Assembly (NCBI GenBank): GCA_015179125.1
Contig: WHVA01000197.1
Coordinates: forward strand, 1 to 64,000
Direction of reading: 5' to 3'
DNA length: 64,000 bases
DNA from: Gautieria morchelliformis
Lineage: Eukaryota; Basidiomycota; Agaricomycetes; Gomphales; Gomphaceae
The translations under genes and the position numbers were made by a program. The number at the start of each line of letters is the position of its first letter. The first letter of the stretch is position 1. The notes under the pieces are model-generated. The model did not search any database. It was not told the origin of the DNA and worked only from the letters and a program-made list of their open reading frames with translations. Below, in pieces: positions 8,337 through 20,981 of the stretch.

Positions 8337-11130
8337 GTCTAGTGGTGTCTGGGGAGGTCGCGTGGTTTGCCCACCCCCCGAAGCTCTAGATAGCTATCTA
8401 GGGCTTCAAGGTCCTTGCAGGACGACATGGGTTCCAATGTCATGTCGCCTAGGGTCCAACGGACCTGGAACTCCAGGTCCGTCGAGGTTATCCATCGATG
8501 TGCTATAATCTCGTCGACGAGCCACTCCTCGTCGTCATTTGCTCCGAAGTCATAAAATGACTTGGCCTCACGACGAGGGAACAATTCGTCATTGTTAGTC
8601 TCATATCACCGTACGAGGCTGGAATGGAAGACCGGTGAAATGCGACGGCTTTTCAGTTCGTTGGGAAGATCGAGGGTCACCGTCGGGGCGTCGTTGTGAG
8701 CCTCGATGATGCAGTACGGTCCAATGTACCGTGGGACTAGTTTTCTGGCTCTTCCTTTCGGGAGAGTTAGGTTTTGTGTCGAAAGGTAGACGCGGTCGTT
8801 GGCTGCGTACCTGTCGCTCGCCATACGTTTCTTATTTGCGTGAAACGTTTGCATCACTCGATGCTCTATGATTGCATTGTGTGCCACCATCAGGTTCCAT
8901 TTTGCCTGACGTGCAAATCGGGCTACCCCCTTGAACGGGGTGTCCACGGCTATGGGGAGGTCTATCCGCGGCATATAGCCGTGGTTCAGCTCGAAAGGTG
9001 CGAACCCTGTGGTCGCGCTGACATTGCTGTTGAGGGCGACCTCAACCATTGGGCATTTCAATGCCCAATCCTTCTGATCGTCTCTGACGACCGCGCGCAA
9101 TATCTGGCTGATCGAGCGGTTTGCCCGCTCGGTTGCTCCATCCGTTTGGGGATGGAAGGCAGTTGACATGAGGAGCTTAGTCCCCATGAGTCGCTGTAGT
9201 TCACGCCAGAAGATCAATGTGAACTTCGAGTCTCTGTCCGAGACGATGGAGTCGGGAACTCCATGGAGTCGGATGACCTCCTTCAGAAACAGCCAGGCTA
9301 CTCCCTTGGCTGACACACTCATCGTGGTTAGTACGAGGTGTACGAGCGATGTTAGTCGGTCGATGACTACCATCAGGTAGTCACAGTCGTTGGATTTGGG
9401 CAGGGGCCCCATGAAGTCGATGCCAATCGACTGCCACAGCCTGTCTGGAATGGGTAGGCTGTGTAGTAGGCCTTTGGGCCGTTGTGGCCCGGTTTTCTTC
9501 ATCTGACACCTCGCGGATGATGTGCAGAACACTTCTATGTCTGGGCTCATGCCCAGCCACCAATATGCTCTTCGAACATAGTTTGAAGTCTTCAGATGGC
9601 CGTAGTGGCCGACTATCTGATGGGCCCGATCGATAATAATTTCGATCAGCTTCCTTCCCCCTTGAAGAACAGAGCGGGGGATGGCAATGACATCTCTTTT
9701 GAGCTGATTCTTAGTCCAGATCAGCCCATCCCGGATCCCGAATCTCGGGTGCGCGTCCGGGTGCACCATGATCTTTGTGAACATGGTGTCCCTGTGGTAC
9801 GCGTCTCGTAGGACCTTAGACAGGTCTATGCCTTGCGTGACGACCCGGCGCAGGGGCGCGCCATCATTTCCTGCGGCGATGGCTCTGACGTCATTGTCGC
9901 CGTCGCGGGACATGGAGATGTTCGCGGGATCTGGTGAGCCCTTGTTTAATGCGGCGGCTTCTGTTACTCTCGCCTCTGTCTTCTCAGCGAGGCGTTTAGA
10001 GTGCCTTGTCGCCGCTGTTCGCAACTCGACATACCGGTCGGTGGGCAATAACTCACTGTCCGGGTCCAAACGCGCATCTGCATTCACAAAGACATGGTCC
10101 GGGTGATTGTCATCACTCATGTCGCTCTCGTAGTAGCGCGACAGGCCATCCGCTACCTTGTTCTCTATACCGTCAACATGAATGGTGTTGAAATTGAACC
10201 GGGAGAGAAACTCCCACCATCTGACCTGTCAGTCAGATAGGCTCTTCTGGGTCTCGAAGTACTCCAGCCCTTTGTGGTCTGTGACGAGGGTGAACCTTCG
10301 CCCCAGCAGTTTGTCCTCCCATTTCATGAGAGCCTCGAGCACCGCGATCGTCTCGTGCTCGTGAGTCCGGTAGCATTTCTGAGCAACGCTGAACTTCTTT
10401 GACAAGAAGCCGGCTGGTCGACAAGTTTTCCAATCGGGACCTTGGCCGTAGACCACACCGACGCCGGCTTTTGATCCGTCGGTGATCACCCAGATCGACT
10501 CTGGGCACCTTGTGTCTACTGGACGCAGGATCGGGGCCTTACAGGCCAACGCCTTAATGCTTTGCCAGCATTTGTCGAGCAGTGGCGTCCATTCGAATGG
10601 ACGGTTATTACGCGCACAGCCCGATAGCGGGGTGGTATATGCGCTAACATCCGGCATGTAATGTGCCAGATACTGTACGAGCCCGAGGAAACACTGGACG
10701 TCGTTGAACATCCGTGGCCTGCGCCACTCGCGGATGCATTGCATCTTGTCCTCGTCGGCATGTACTCCTCAGTCATCGATCATATGGCCAAGACACTCCA
10801 TTCGGATGGAGTAGAGGTGCTCTTCATGCTCTTGTATTGAGAGCGAGAATATGAAGATGTCATCCATGTATACATGGACAAAGCGACCTATGCAGTCACG
10901 GAAAATGGCTGTCATCAGCCATTGGAATGTTCATGGGGTGTTACAGTCCCCCATCTGTATCACCTGGCTCCTGAAGGTGCCAAGGATCATGGCAAAGGCT
11001 GTCTTTGCTACGTGATCTGGATGGATCTGGATCTGCTCGTATGCTTCTGACATATCGAGTTTTGTTCGATATCGGCAGCGAGCCATGTTGCTGCGTATGA
11101 TATCTTGATCCGGGAAGGGCGTGACATCCT

Positions 11131-11628
11131 TGTTGGGTGCATTTATGCTCCTGCACCAAAATCAAGCATAATATATCCAATTTGTTGTGTGGCCTTCCAA
11201 TTTCTTCTCACATTGTTCTTGTATTATGCATCCATTTCTCTGGTTATTTTCGAAATTTTCCACTCATTCCTTATCTCTCTATTTCATCTTGTTATTCCTA
11301 CTTTCACAAGCGGCTGCACCCAGCGGAGTCTGAAATGACTTCGACGCGTGAGCTCTTGGGCGCTAAAGGGCCGGGTAGTAGTACATGCGCAGTGGAACAC
11401 ATTTCCCCCTCTCTCAGTGACCACTAAATTCACTGAGAGAGGCAAGTAAATTAGTCTAGTAGTCTTTGCATTTATTGACCTAGAAATCCTCTGTAGTGAA
11501 TTGATTTCTAGGTAGTGTATAATATATTTAGAGTGACCACTAAATTCACTGAGAGAGTGAATTGATTTCTAGTCTATTCTTTTGAATAACAAGTCCATAC
11601 CTACTGCCTATAATTCCTGTCCTCAACA
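11131..11628 (+). repeat. Solo Copia LTR inserted in Gypsy pol
   Basis: 498 bp, TGTTGGGTGC to CCTCAACA, with TSD ATCCT at 11126-11130 and 11629-11633. It matches the Copia 5' LTR at 953-1450 and interrupts RT coding sequence, so it is younger than the Gypsy insertion. Confidence 0.95.
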
Positions 11629-11883
11629 ATCCTTCACCGTTTTCTCGTTCTGCTGGCGCAGATCGAAGACGGTTCTCAACATACTGTTCTTCTTCGGCAC
11701 ACACAGCATGGGCACTGCCTGCTGCGCTACTGCTGGAATCCACCACTTTGCAGTGGTGTATCGTTCGATCTTTGCCGACAGTTCCTCTCGGAAGTGTTCG
11801 GGGCATTTCGGTAGTCGATACCGCATGTGCTTGTTGGGATCGATGAGGTTGATCTCATGGTTGATCTCCCGTAGAGGCGGGAG

Positions 11884-13420
11884 TGTCATGATTCGTTTAT
11901 TCTGTGAATCATCCCTCAGCACAAGGCGAATGACTTCCCAAACCAGCGAACGACTTCCTGAACCAGCGAATATCTTGCCAAAAATATTCATCGCCATACT
12001 GCTTTCGCATTCACTATTCGCATCATTCCTGCCAGCACGCCAGACCCACATGCTCAGGATGCATTCGGATAGTGTCAGTTGCAGCCTCCATGCAGGTTGG
12101 ACTCAATGGGACTCGCACCACTGCAGCGCAGGACGAATTAGCTTCGCTGAAGTTTTCACTACACAGTTGTCATGACACATTCATTTCTTGTATCAAGCTA
12201 TCCCTGCTTTCCCTTTCACCACGTTTCCATGTTCGCTCAGGCTTCGCTCCATTCGCTCCTTGCCCCATTCACTATTCGCCACATTCGCCAACTGGCCATT
12301 TGCTACTTGCATCATTTGCCAGTAGCCATGCCATCAAACACGATCGACATCCTTTACCTGGATTGATGGTTCATCACTGGTCCTATCATGAATTGCAAGG
12401 AGGTGCAGGCTGTCATGACTCATTTATTTCTTGTACCCAGCTATCCCTGTGTTCCCTTTCACCACTCTTCCATGTTTGCTCGTCTTCGCTCCATTCACTC
12501 CTCGCTCCATTTGCTATTCGCCACATTCACCATCTGACCATTCGCTACTCGCATCATTCGCCAGCAGGCACGCCATCAAACACAATCGACATCCTTTACC
12601 CGGGTTGATGGTTCATCACTGGTCCCATCATCTTCTCAACTCAACCCCCTTTGGGTGTTCCTATGTCCAGAATGCATTCGCAGGGCATCCTACCCGTAGG
12701 TCATGTGGGACCAACCCAGCAGATGAAGAGTCCGTGCAGGGTGGTGTATATGCAGGTCCCAAGGCATGTTTTCTTACATAGGGGCCTTCGCCTTGTTTCC
12801 TCTCCGTCGTTTCATGTTCACACCCCTCTTCCATTCTATTGGATGTCTATTCCATCTATTATGTATCCTGACCACGCACCCCTATCCAACCCTGACTCCA
12901 GACCGCCTCTTTCCTATTTCGCTAGCACCGTATGAGCATTCGGTATAAGTAGTCTACATTCGCATGTATATTCTCCAGTTTAATTATCATACGTCGTCCA
13001 TCTTGTGCAAACTTGACCTTGCTGTGATCATCATCTTGAGCCTCTCCTTGAAGATTTCTATCTTCGACCAGCCAAGGACTTAGGCACCACTGGTGAGTTC
13101 TCATACTTCATCTTCATTACCTTAGCCTTCGAGTTATTTTCTGTGCTGTCGGAAAAGGGCTCTGAAGGAGCACCTTCGCCGGCGAAGGGATTGTCGCTAC
13201 TTAGACAACCCTTCCGTGACACCTTGCACGTTACATCGTCAAGTGCCACGGGCTATTTCGCTATGACTGTAGATCAGGGCGAATTCCTTTCAAGTAACCC
13301 TCTTACCTTTTAACTCTTACCTCTTCGGTACTGTTCGCTGGGCAATTCGCTAGATCGCACACGCTATTTGGGCATTTGCCACTAACATGCTATATTAACG
13401 CCCAAACTCCAATCTTGACA
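11884..13420 (+). repeat. Solo LTR of the TGTCATGA family, copy A (1,537 bp), inserted in Gypsy pol
   Basis: It starts TGTCATGATTCG and ends AATCTTGACA, with TSD GGGAG at 11879-11883 and 13421-13425. Removing it and one TSD restores the pol reading frame across LELP and PLREINHE. Internally the 5' portion is repeated: further TGTCATGAC starts occur at about 12169 and 12412. Related copies lie at 18364-19630, 41757-43313, 43448-44434, 45805-46834 and 51946-52391. Confidence 0.9.
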
Positions 13421-13674
13421 GGGAGTTCTAATGGAATTCCACTGACTAGGTCAGTGATTCGTTCCATCCCTTCCTCGCGGAGGTGAGGAAGGTCATCATC
13501 CGTGAGGATGATGGTAGTGGTTGGCTTAGAAGCCATTAGGCGTCTATTAGGTCCCGCGGCGCGCGGGCCCACTTTCCTTTTTCCCATCGCTTTCACCGTT
13601 AGGTGAGAGCATCTCTCCCTATGGCTGTAGGGTGAGTTCGAGGACGAGTCATCCCGTGACTCGTCCTCCTGGCT

Positions 13675-15846
13675 TCAATGAGCCAGGTTCAGCTTCGGTG
13701 CCTGGGTGATCCTGCTCACCTGTGGCCTTTTGTCCTCGTTCGTCGATTCGTCGTCATCGAATGAGACCTTGCCTGTGGGGATCACTTCGTTTCCCTTGTG
13801 AATCGTCCCTGGGCTCGAGAAGTCCAGGGTTATGCCGAATCTCCTTAGGAACGGTGTCCCTAAGATCGCGTCGTAATATTCAATGTTTGCTACGTCGAAA
13901 TATTCGTTGTATGTCCTACGACCAAACTTGATGGTCGTTCTCGTTCCATAGTTGATCGTGGAACAGCTGCCTATGCAGGGTAGCTGCAGCACAATTGGTT
14001 GCTCCAGGGAGAATGTCTTCATCCCTGTAGCTCGCGTGAATTTGGGGGACAGCAGTACCCCTTCGCTGCCGCTATCTAGCAGGCCGTGGGCTTTTATGCC
14101 GTTTATTTCCCAGCACCCCGATAGGGTACAGTTCTCACTGCGCGGACGCGTTGGCCGCGTCCTGTGTTTGCTTCGGTGGTGATACCCCGGCTCGGCCGCC
14201 TTGTCTGGTGTGACCGACGTGCGTGCCGCCATAACCTTCGTGGCGGTTTCGTCTTCCAGTGCGAATCTGATCGCGCTGGACCTGTAGGTAGTGTCTTCGA
14301 CCTCCTCGTCCCATTCATAGTATTGGGACGGCTCTGGGTCCCATTCTTCAGTGGGTGCATCTCCGTTGTCCAGAGTGTCGTTGGGTTGGGGATCACCCTC
14401 CCCCTCTTCGTCAATTTGTTGAAGAGAATTTTGACCGAGATCCGTCTCCGGATCCTTGGCTTCACCGTCATGCCTCACGGCTGCTCTCCTTATACCGGAC
14501 ATAAGCTGGGGGCACTCTGCCTTCTTGTGGCCAGGTTGGCCACATTCAAAGCATGTGGTGTTGCTTTGGCTGCCGCTGGGCCTATCGTTAGGCCGGCCCG
14601 ACATTTTTGTCGGTGGGGCAGGTCGTGGGGACGACCCTGACGCTTGAGGCTGTTTAGCTTCAGGCGGGCGTCCAGCTTGTGCTGGGCATGAGGGCGGTAG
14701 CCGTTGTCCTGTTCCACTTCTTGCGAACAGGCTGGGCCTGGTCAGGCCCGTTTGTGTCAACGGCTTGCTAGCGCTTGCCATTGCTGCTGCGCTTTCTGCG
14801 CGGCGCATCCCCATGTTGTATCGTGATGCCTCCTCAATCATCCGGGCCGTCTCGAGGAGTTGCTCTATTGAGCTGCTCTCGGCATTATAGCCCTTTTTGA
14901 GGACCTCATTGCGCAGCGCCGATACGAACCGTCTCCGGAACGTGTACTCGTCTGGCGGCTGTATCATACATGCCGCGTATTTCGTGAGCTCGTTCAGCAT
15001 CTCCTGCATGGTTTTCATGCCTTGCATGACCGCGTCGAATTTATTCGATGCGTGATGGTACGTCAGTGTGTGCAGGAACCTTTTTTGAAGGCCTTGCATC
15101 ACAGTTTCCACCTTCCAGCTGCGGACCTGGCGATCGAAGTGTTCAACGTTTCGAAGGAAACACTCCTGGGCTTCGCCGGTGAGGCGAGTGCCCACATAGC
15201 CAACCTACATGTCAATGCTGGTTGGCCCTAGGAGGCAATTCATTTTTAGCCATCGTAGGATGGCTGCCACGAAGATTTCAAACTCTTCGAGGTCAGATCC
15301 CCCGGCATATGGCTTGGGGTGGGCCAATTTTACGCCGGCTTTCGCTAGCACAGACTTCTCCGGGTCTGTGTCCGCGGCGTCTGCTAACGCCACGCGGATC
15401 ATCCGTGTGATCCCATCGTACGGCTCCATTGGTACAACGTCGGCCTGGTCAGGGATTCCCTGGCCTTCCGTTGGGGCCATGGATCGCTCGCGCGGTTGTG
15501 ACGCCGCACGGGGCAGGCTGTTATACGCCCTGACAGGCCCCAGGCCCGGATCGGGCTCGGGATCGGGAGCATTTTGTGCTCTCGGTTCCGGGGGCATTTT
15601 GTGCCTGGTGTCCCCGGTCAGTCCCGCGTTGCGGATCCGTAGCCTGCTGTTGTAGGCTGCGCGCACCTGCCGTGCATCCTGTACAGCTTGCGTGAGCTGC
15701 TCGTTGGGCAGCTGAGCGGTGTGGCTGTGGGCCACCGTCTCTTCAGCGTTCTTCGCTAGTAGCTCAAGTGCCCGTGTGTGGCGGCGTGCGGCTGCGGCTT
15801 CTTTACGCTGCCAGTGTGCGACTTCGAGCTCTAAGCTCTCGGTCAT
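13675..15846 (-). pseudogene. gag: Gypsy Gag-protease with one in-frame amber codon
   Basis: A coiled-coil start (MTESLELEVAHW) leads into a retrotransposon Gag region (ILRWLKMNCLLGP, GTRLTGEAQECFLRN, LHTLTYHHASNKF), then a CCHC zinc knuckle (CFECGQPGHKKAEC), an acidic linker, and an aspartic protease (GLLDSGSEGVLL and AILGTPFL). A single TAG at about 15205 splits the frame just after GPTSIDM; a CAG-to-TAG transition explains it. Otherwise the frame is open to TGA at 13675. Gag would form particles and the protease would mature the polyprotein. Confidence 0.9.
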
Positions 15847-15990
15847 CGTTTCAGAGTCAGGCTCTGAGGCGACCTGATCCCTAACGATCTGTTGGATCGT
15901 TTTACGGCTGTCTGTCGGGGCAGCCGGTTGTTCTTGAGGTTAGTTCCCGAACCTTACATCCTGTTAGACCGGGACGGCTGGCGGTGGCAT

Positions 15991-16740
15991 TCACTGCTTG
16001 TCTCGCTCCTTTCGGCGCGGGTCTTCCACATTGCGACTGCGTTCGTTGGCTGCGGACTGTCGCGAGCTCGGACAAGTTGCATCGCGTTCCCCGCGTGGGC
16101 GGAGGGCTTTCTGGACGTTCTCCAGCGTGGCTGCGTCTTGCAGCCTGACCTCCTCCGCCTGGTGGAGTTCCTTGCCGATTGCCATTAGGGCAGCGGTGGC
16201 GTTGTCAAGCTGCGATGCCAGCTGATCGTGCTTGTGCACCTGTTTGTTCAGGGCCTCTGCCGTCTCGTGGTCGATGGCGTGAGCCCTCGAGCTCTTGCGA
16301 CTAGAGCTCGAGTATTCCGAGTCCTGACCATCGTCTGGGGCTCATCTTTTTTGCCGTCGTCGCTCTACTTTGTGAGCGTCGGTTTGAGTCATGGCTTTGT
16401 GCCCGCCTCGACGTTGTTGCTCTACCGTCTGACAACGGCGAGACTTCTCTGCCCTTTCCTTTGTCCTTGGGCAGAGAGAGATGGGGGGGCGGCGCTGGCT
16501 CGTTGCCCGGCATCGTCTCTTCCTCGGCCACGCTCGACGAGACGTGGTCAGGGTTTTCCTCGTCCTCTACTGAGGGGACGAGGGCGGTGAGATCTACGAT
16601 CTCTCCGTCTTCTATCGTCCTGTTCTCTTGGTCCAGGATAGCGTCAGCCGTCGTGTCACTGGGCTGCGCCTGGGGCGTGGACCTTGAGCTCGTCGCTCAT
16701 ATCCATCTTCGACTGCATGGAATCATCATGCTCGCAGCCG
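15991..16740 (-). pseudogene. N-terminal Gag leader region of the Gypsy element (frameshifted)
   Basis: Minus-strand frames with no known domain but protein-like composition: an acidic stretch (EDGEIVDLTALVPS), a basic Ser/Arg stretch (RRAQSHDSNRRSQSR), then a coiled-coil stretch (QLASQLDNATAALMAIG). They lie between the 5' LTR and Gag and occupy different frames, so at least two frameshifts or stops separate them. They are likely the disordered and coiled-coil N-terminal part of Gag. Confidence 0.5.
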
Positions 16741-16867
16741 ACAGTAGAAGGTCTACTGGAGGGTCTCAATGATGTTTAGTCGTCGACGCAGCGATCTTTT
16801 TCAAGATTGCTTCGAATCCACTATCGGTTGGTCACGTGGCGATCAACCGCAGGATAGTTCAAAAAGG

Positions 16868-17082
16868 TGTAAAGGATGTCGATCTTAAGACCTTGTATCA
16901 CAAGGGCACTACAGAACTTGACCAATGAGTGGTATTCTGAATGCTACGTAGTGACAGGTAAGAGTAAGATGTGATGGGGACCGCTGGCCGGTTCCCACGC
17001 ATAAACTATACAGTGGGTCCCTAAGGGGCCCACTGGGATTATGTAATAACTAATGTACATGTAGATACACGGGTTATTTACA
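16868..17082 (-). repeat. 5' LTR of the Gypsy element
   Basis: 215 bp, direct repeat of 5987-6201 with about three substitutions. CTGAG follows at 17083-17087. Confidence 0.95.
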
Positions 17083-17099
17083 CTGAGAACTGACTATCT

Positions 17100-17660
17100 A
17101 GTACAGTTTCCAATAGGAGGAAGGAATTTCAATTAAGACCTTTTGACAAAACTGTCTTTATAGACACCGCAGACAACACAAAAGCGTGACACTGGTCTCT
17201 TTACATCCTGAGATAAGGCTGCTCTGACATTCAAAGAGTTTGGGGATACTAGGTAATTTATAAATTTTCCCAATTGGCTACAAATTTAGTCAACCGTGGC
17301 TCAACATATCCTGCACTGCATACCTGTTCCCAATCTTTGACAATGACTGATTTTCTTGGGAGGTCACATCTCCGGCCAGGCCATAGGTCATCTCAATGGT
17401 GTCAGAGCTACTTGTTGTTCCTGCTGATCTCACGAGTTCCATAACAAATATATCTTTGTGTCCATAGCAATTCACTTTGCCCTGGTGCGACAAGGGTATG
17501 TCACCCCTTGGTATAGACCATATTTCCAATTCATCCCAAGTATACGTTCCTCCTTTCATGACAATGATTGCACAGGTAAGTTATTTTGTGAAGCAGCACT
17601 GAATGTACTGATAACCCATTTATCTGTGACTATACGTCTACATGCGGGCTCCATAGCCTA
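17100..17660 (-). pseudogene. Family U, partial copy 2
   Basis: This stretch is similar to 23.6-24.6 kb: the minus-strand frame contains VRSAGTTSSSDTIEMTYGLAGDVTSQE, close to the TFEMIYRLARDVTALE segment of the other copy. The segment GTAGACACCGCAGACA followed by ACATCCTGAGATAA is shared with 24.59 and 34.9 kb. Function unknown. Confidence 0.4.
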
Positions 17661-18363
17661 GCATCTCCAGCTATTATTTGAAAGCAGTGAAGACGTCTGT
17701 ACGGATTCATGTGAAGGCACATGCATAATTACTGCTCTTTGGGTCCATGATGGAAGACTCAGACATTGAAACATTGTTGGACATCACATTGGGGAACAGG
17801 GAGAAGTGATCGTACATCTTGTATACTGTGTAGCATGGCTCATTGGAACAATTCAGACTTAAACCTACCCTTGACTGGCATTGCCATTGTCTTCTGCATC
17901 TTCTGCTTCAACTTGAAAGTTCCGCATAGCAGTCTTCTTGAGAAAATTCAACAGATAGATTGGATGTCAGTTTAGTCTTTTTTTATTGCCTAAACCTTCA
18001 CTCAACTTCCCCTATGTGCATGACAGTGGCAACTTTATTATCATTGCAGCCAGTGTGTCCACCTTGCTGGGTCTAATGTGGGGAGGCATCCAGTTCGGAT
18101 GGGCTACTCCACAAATTCTTGTGCCAAGAATCTTCACTGGCATGGCACAGGAATGACGAGGGCTCCATGAACTCAAGTGCATCCTCTTCAAACGTGTGAA
18201 CATTAGTGGCATCACCTTGTCCTTGATCAATGTACCCCCATTGTGAGACCTCCAGGCATGGTGATGTGGCAAGGGCAGGGACCATGGCAGATGAGAGCAA
18301 TACCAGGGCAGAACGACCTTATAGCCCCAATGCTTGTGAACTATGTGGTATATGAGATGTAAC
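17661..18363. other. No confident gene; edge of the family P duplication at the right
   Basis: Short frames only. From about 18320 the sequence (ACTATGTGGTATATGAGATG) matches 29596-29610, which marks the 3' flank of the P gene block. The minus-strand frame SPCLEVSQWGYIDQGQG near 18240 may be an exon but is not supported by a second copy. Confidence 0.4.
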
Positions 18364-19630
18364 TGTCAATATTGGTTTTTAGGCATTAATATCATGTAGT
18401 GAACACAGTGAATGCCTGAATAACTTGTGTGAATAACTGTGCCATTCGGTGAATAAGGTGAACCAATGAATGTTCAGAAGATAAGAGGGCTGCCTGAATG
18501 GGGCTCACCCCATATACAGTCGTAGCGAAATAGCCCGCCCGTGGCACTTGACGATGTAATGTGCAAGGTGTCACGGAAAGGTTGTTTAAGTAGCAACAAT
18601 TCTTTTGCCGGCGAAGGCGCTCCTTCGAAGCCCTTCGCAGACAGCATAGATAATAGTTCGAAGGCTAAGGTAATGAAGGTGAGGTATGAAAACTCACCAG
18701 TGGTGCTCAAGTCTTCCTCTGGTCGAAGATATAAATCTACAGGAGAGGGCTCAAGACAATGGTCACAGTGAGGTCAAGTTTTGCACAAGGTGGACATATG
18801 ATAATTGGACTGGGGAATATACATGCGAATGTAGACTAGTTATACCAAATGCTCATATGATGCTAGCGAATAGGAAAGAGGCTGTTGTGAGTCAGGGTTG
18901 GATAGGGGTGCGCAGTCAGGATACAGAAAAGATGAAACACGTATACAATAGAAACAAGGTGGAGTGCAAATGTGAAATGAGGGAGAAAAGACGACTAAGG
19001 CACCTATGTATGAAAACATGCCTTGAGACCTGCATATATGTTACCCTGCACGGACTCTTCGTCTGCTGGGCTGATCCCACACCATCTACAGTTAGGGTAT
19101 CCCGCGAATGCAAGCTGGCCATATGAACACCTAAAGGGGTTGCGTCGGGAAGATGATGGGGCCAATGATGAACCATCACGCCGGGTAGAGGATGTCGATC
19201 GTGTTTGATGGTGTGCCTGCTGGCGAATGATGTGAGTAGTGAATGGTCATTCAGTGAATGTGGAGAAGGGTGAATGCAGCGATCATAGATGAGGTGTGGT
19301 CAGATGGCAGGTGAAGCCGTGCGAACGCGAAGGAGGAGTGGTGAAAGGTAAAACAGGGATAGCTGGGTGCAAGAAATACACGGGTCGTGACAATCCGGCC
19401 ATAGGAACATCCAAAGGGGGTTGAGCCGAGGGGGTAAGAGCGCCAGTGATGAACCATCAAGCCAGTCAAAGGACATTGATCGTGATTTGATGGTGTGGCC
19501 ATGGCAAGTAATGTGAGTGGCCAAGATTGTTCGGCAAACTCGGGCGAAGGGCAATCGGGGCGAACATAGAGGTGGAGTGATGAAGGAGAGGACAGAGCTA
19601 CTGGGTATAGGAAATAAACGCATCATGACA
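18364..19630 (-). repeat. Solo LTR of the TGTCATGA family, copy E (1,267 bp)
   Basis: On the minus strand it runs TGTCATGATGCG to CCAATATTGACA. The TSD GTAAC occurs at 18359-18363 and 19631-19635. The paralogous site at about 29606 carries the flanks without the LTR, which confirms a single insertion. A second TGTCACGAC start near 19390 shows an internal repeat of the LTR 5' part. Confidence 0.9.
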
Positions 19631-20483
19631 GTAACATTGGCAGGCATATCATATGCATTGGAATCTGGTATGTACATAGAACCTTCATTGTCTAATTCTC
19701 CACAAAGTTGTATGCTGTGATAGTTCCAATCACAGAGCCCATGGTCCCTGAGAGCAAGATAACACAAGAATGCAAGGGTGTAACATGCCATTCATGAAGA
19801 ACCATTAACAGTATTCTCACCATTGATAATGTGACAATGATGAAGATGTCCAGGTATATGCTGACCCCCAGGATAACTCCCTGGTATGTCAAGGGAGAAG
19901 TGTGTATGGTGCCAGTCAGATGGCTTACCCCATATCATACCACGATGTTTGCATGAATCTGATAATGCAGCATAAGGGAAACAGCTGCCAAACACATATT
20001 TATTAGACTCAGGGTGAGAATGCTAAGCTGCAATTTAATTTTTTGAGGCTTACTTGTGAACTTGTGGTATCATTTTCAATACTCCGGTAATATCATCCAT
20101 TTCAGGCCTTGCCTTATTAAGCTTGATGGGTCATTTCTTGCACATCTCTGTGAGTCGATCCCATTCATCTGCATCCAGGCTCTTCACAATCTGTAGACAA
20201 CCCTTGGCAAGAATAAGATTGTAAAGGGTATATTGCTAACCTTTGCCTCACGTATGACTAGGACATGTTGATCTCTGGTGTCATGTAAGTCTTGGTTCAG
20301 GAGGATTAAGGCATGATCAATGTATGATTGAGGATTGAGTTGGTACTGGCTTTGGACATGGTTAGGTGGCTTGTATTGATCCCTGATTGAAACAATCTGA
20401 CAGCGACGGTCCATCTTAGGATAGTGTTTTTCATCATACCAGGCTGTGAGTAGCTCATTCATAACCTGGACAACTGGAAGCAG

Positions 20484-20981
20484 TGTTGGGTGCATTTATG
20501 CTCCTGCACCAAAATCAAGCATAATATATTCAATTTGTTGTATGGTTTTTCAATCTCTTCTCACATTGTTCTTGTACCATGCATCCATTTCTTTGATTAT
20601 TTTCGAAGTTTTCCAGTCACTCCCTACCTCTCCATTTCATTTTGTTATTTCTACTTTCACAAGCGGCTGCACCCAGCGGAGTCTGAAATGACTTCGACGC
20701 GCGAGCTCTTGGGCGCTAAAGGGCCGGGTAGTAGTACATGCACAGTGAGACAGATTTCCCCCTCTCTCAGTGACAACTAAATTCACTGAGAGAGGCAAGT
20801 AAATTAGTCTAGTGTTCTTTCGATTTATTGACCTAGAAATCGTCTGTAGTGAATTGATTTCTAGGTAGTGTATAATATATTTACAGTGACAACTAAATTC
20901 ACTGAGAGAGTGAATTGATTTCTAGTCTATTCTTTTGAGCAACAAGTCCATACCTACTGCCTATAATTCCTGTCTACTACA
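20484..20981 (+). repeat. Solo Copia LTR in family P copy 2
   Basis: 498 bp, TGTTGGGTGC to GTCTACTACA, TSD AGCAG at 20479-20483 and 20982-20986. The corresponding site of copy 1 (about 30495) is uninterrupted. Confidence 0.95.

Larger units (their letters stand above)
8339..13596 (-). pseudogene. pol: Gypsy Pol: reverse transcriptase, RNase H, integrase, chromodomain (broken)
   Basis: In order on the minus strand: LPPLREINHEINLID and VFDLRQQNEK (RT start), YMDDIFIFS (RT active site, about 10870), VITDGSKAGVGVV and TDHKGLEYFE (RNase H), HQIVGHYGHLK zinc-binding region, integrase D,D,E motifs (IGIDFMGPLP, SDRDSKF, TDGATERANRS), and a chromodomain (EEWLVDEIIAHRW...EFQVRW). In-frame TGA codons occur after CNTP, after HMIDD, after SLSD and after SLVR; each fits a TGG or CGA codon changed by one transition. 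The integrase zinc finger reads FCTSSARCQ where a second Cys is usual. Solo LTRs at 11131-11628 and 11884-13420 split the RT. The enzyme cannot be made from this copy. Confidence 0.9.
5987..17082 (-). mobile_element. Ty3/Gypsy (chromodomain) retrotransposon, complete but degenerate
   Basis: The element is bounded by two 215-bp LTRs (5987-6201 and 16868-17082) that begin TGTAAAGG and end TTATTTACA, with TSD CTGAG at 5982-5986 and 17083-17087. The LTRs differ at about three positions, which suggests a fairly recent insertion. Reading the minus strand, the order is gag-protease, RT, RNase H, integrase, chromodomain, then two further ORFs. A polypurine tract (minus strand GAGGGGGAGGG, 6202-6212) abuts the 3' LTR. 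Two later solo LTRs interrupt it (11131-11628 and 11884-13420). The native length is therefore about 9.05 kb. Confidence 0.95.

Noticed and set aside
14164..14640. Long plus-strand ORFs inside the Gypsy gag-pol region
   Set aside because: Shadows of the GC-rich minus-strand gag-protease frame.
20490..20780. Recurring 80-100-aa ORFs in the Copia LTRs (with MTSTREL... or GCIYAPAPKSS...)
   Set aside because: They repeat only because the LTR repeats; no codon-level constraint can be inferred from four nearly identical LTRs.
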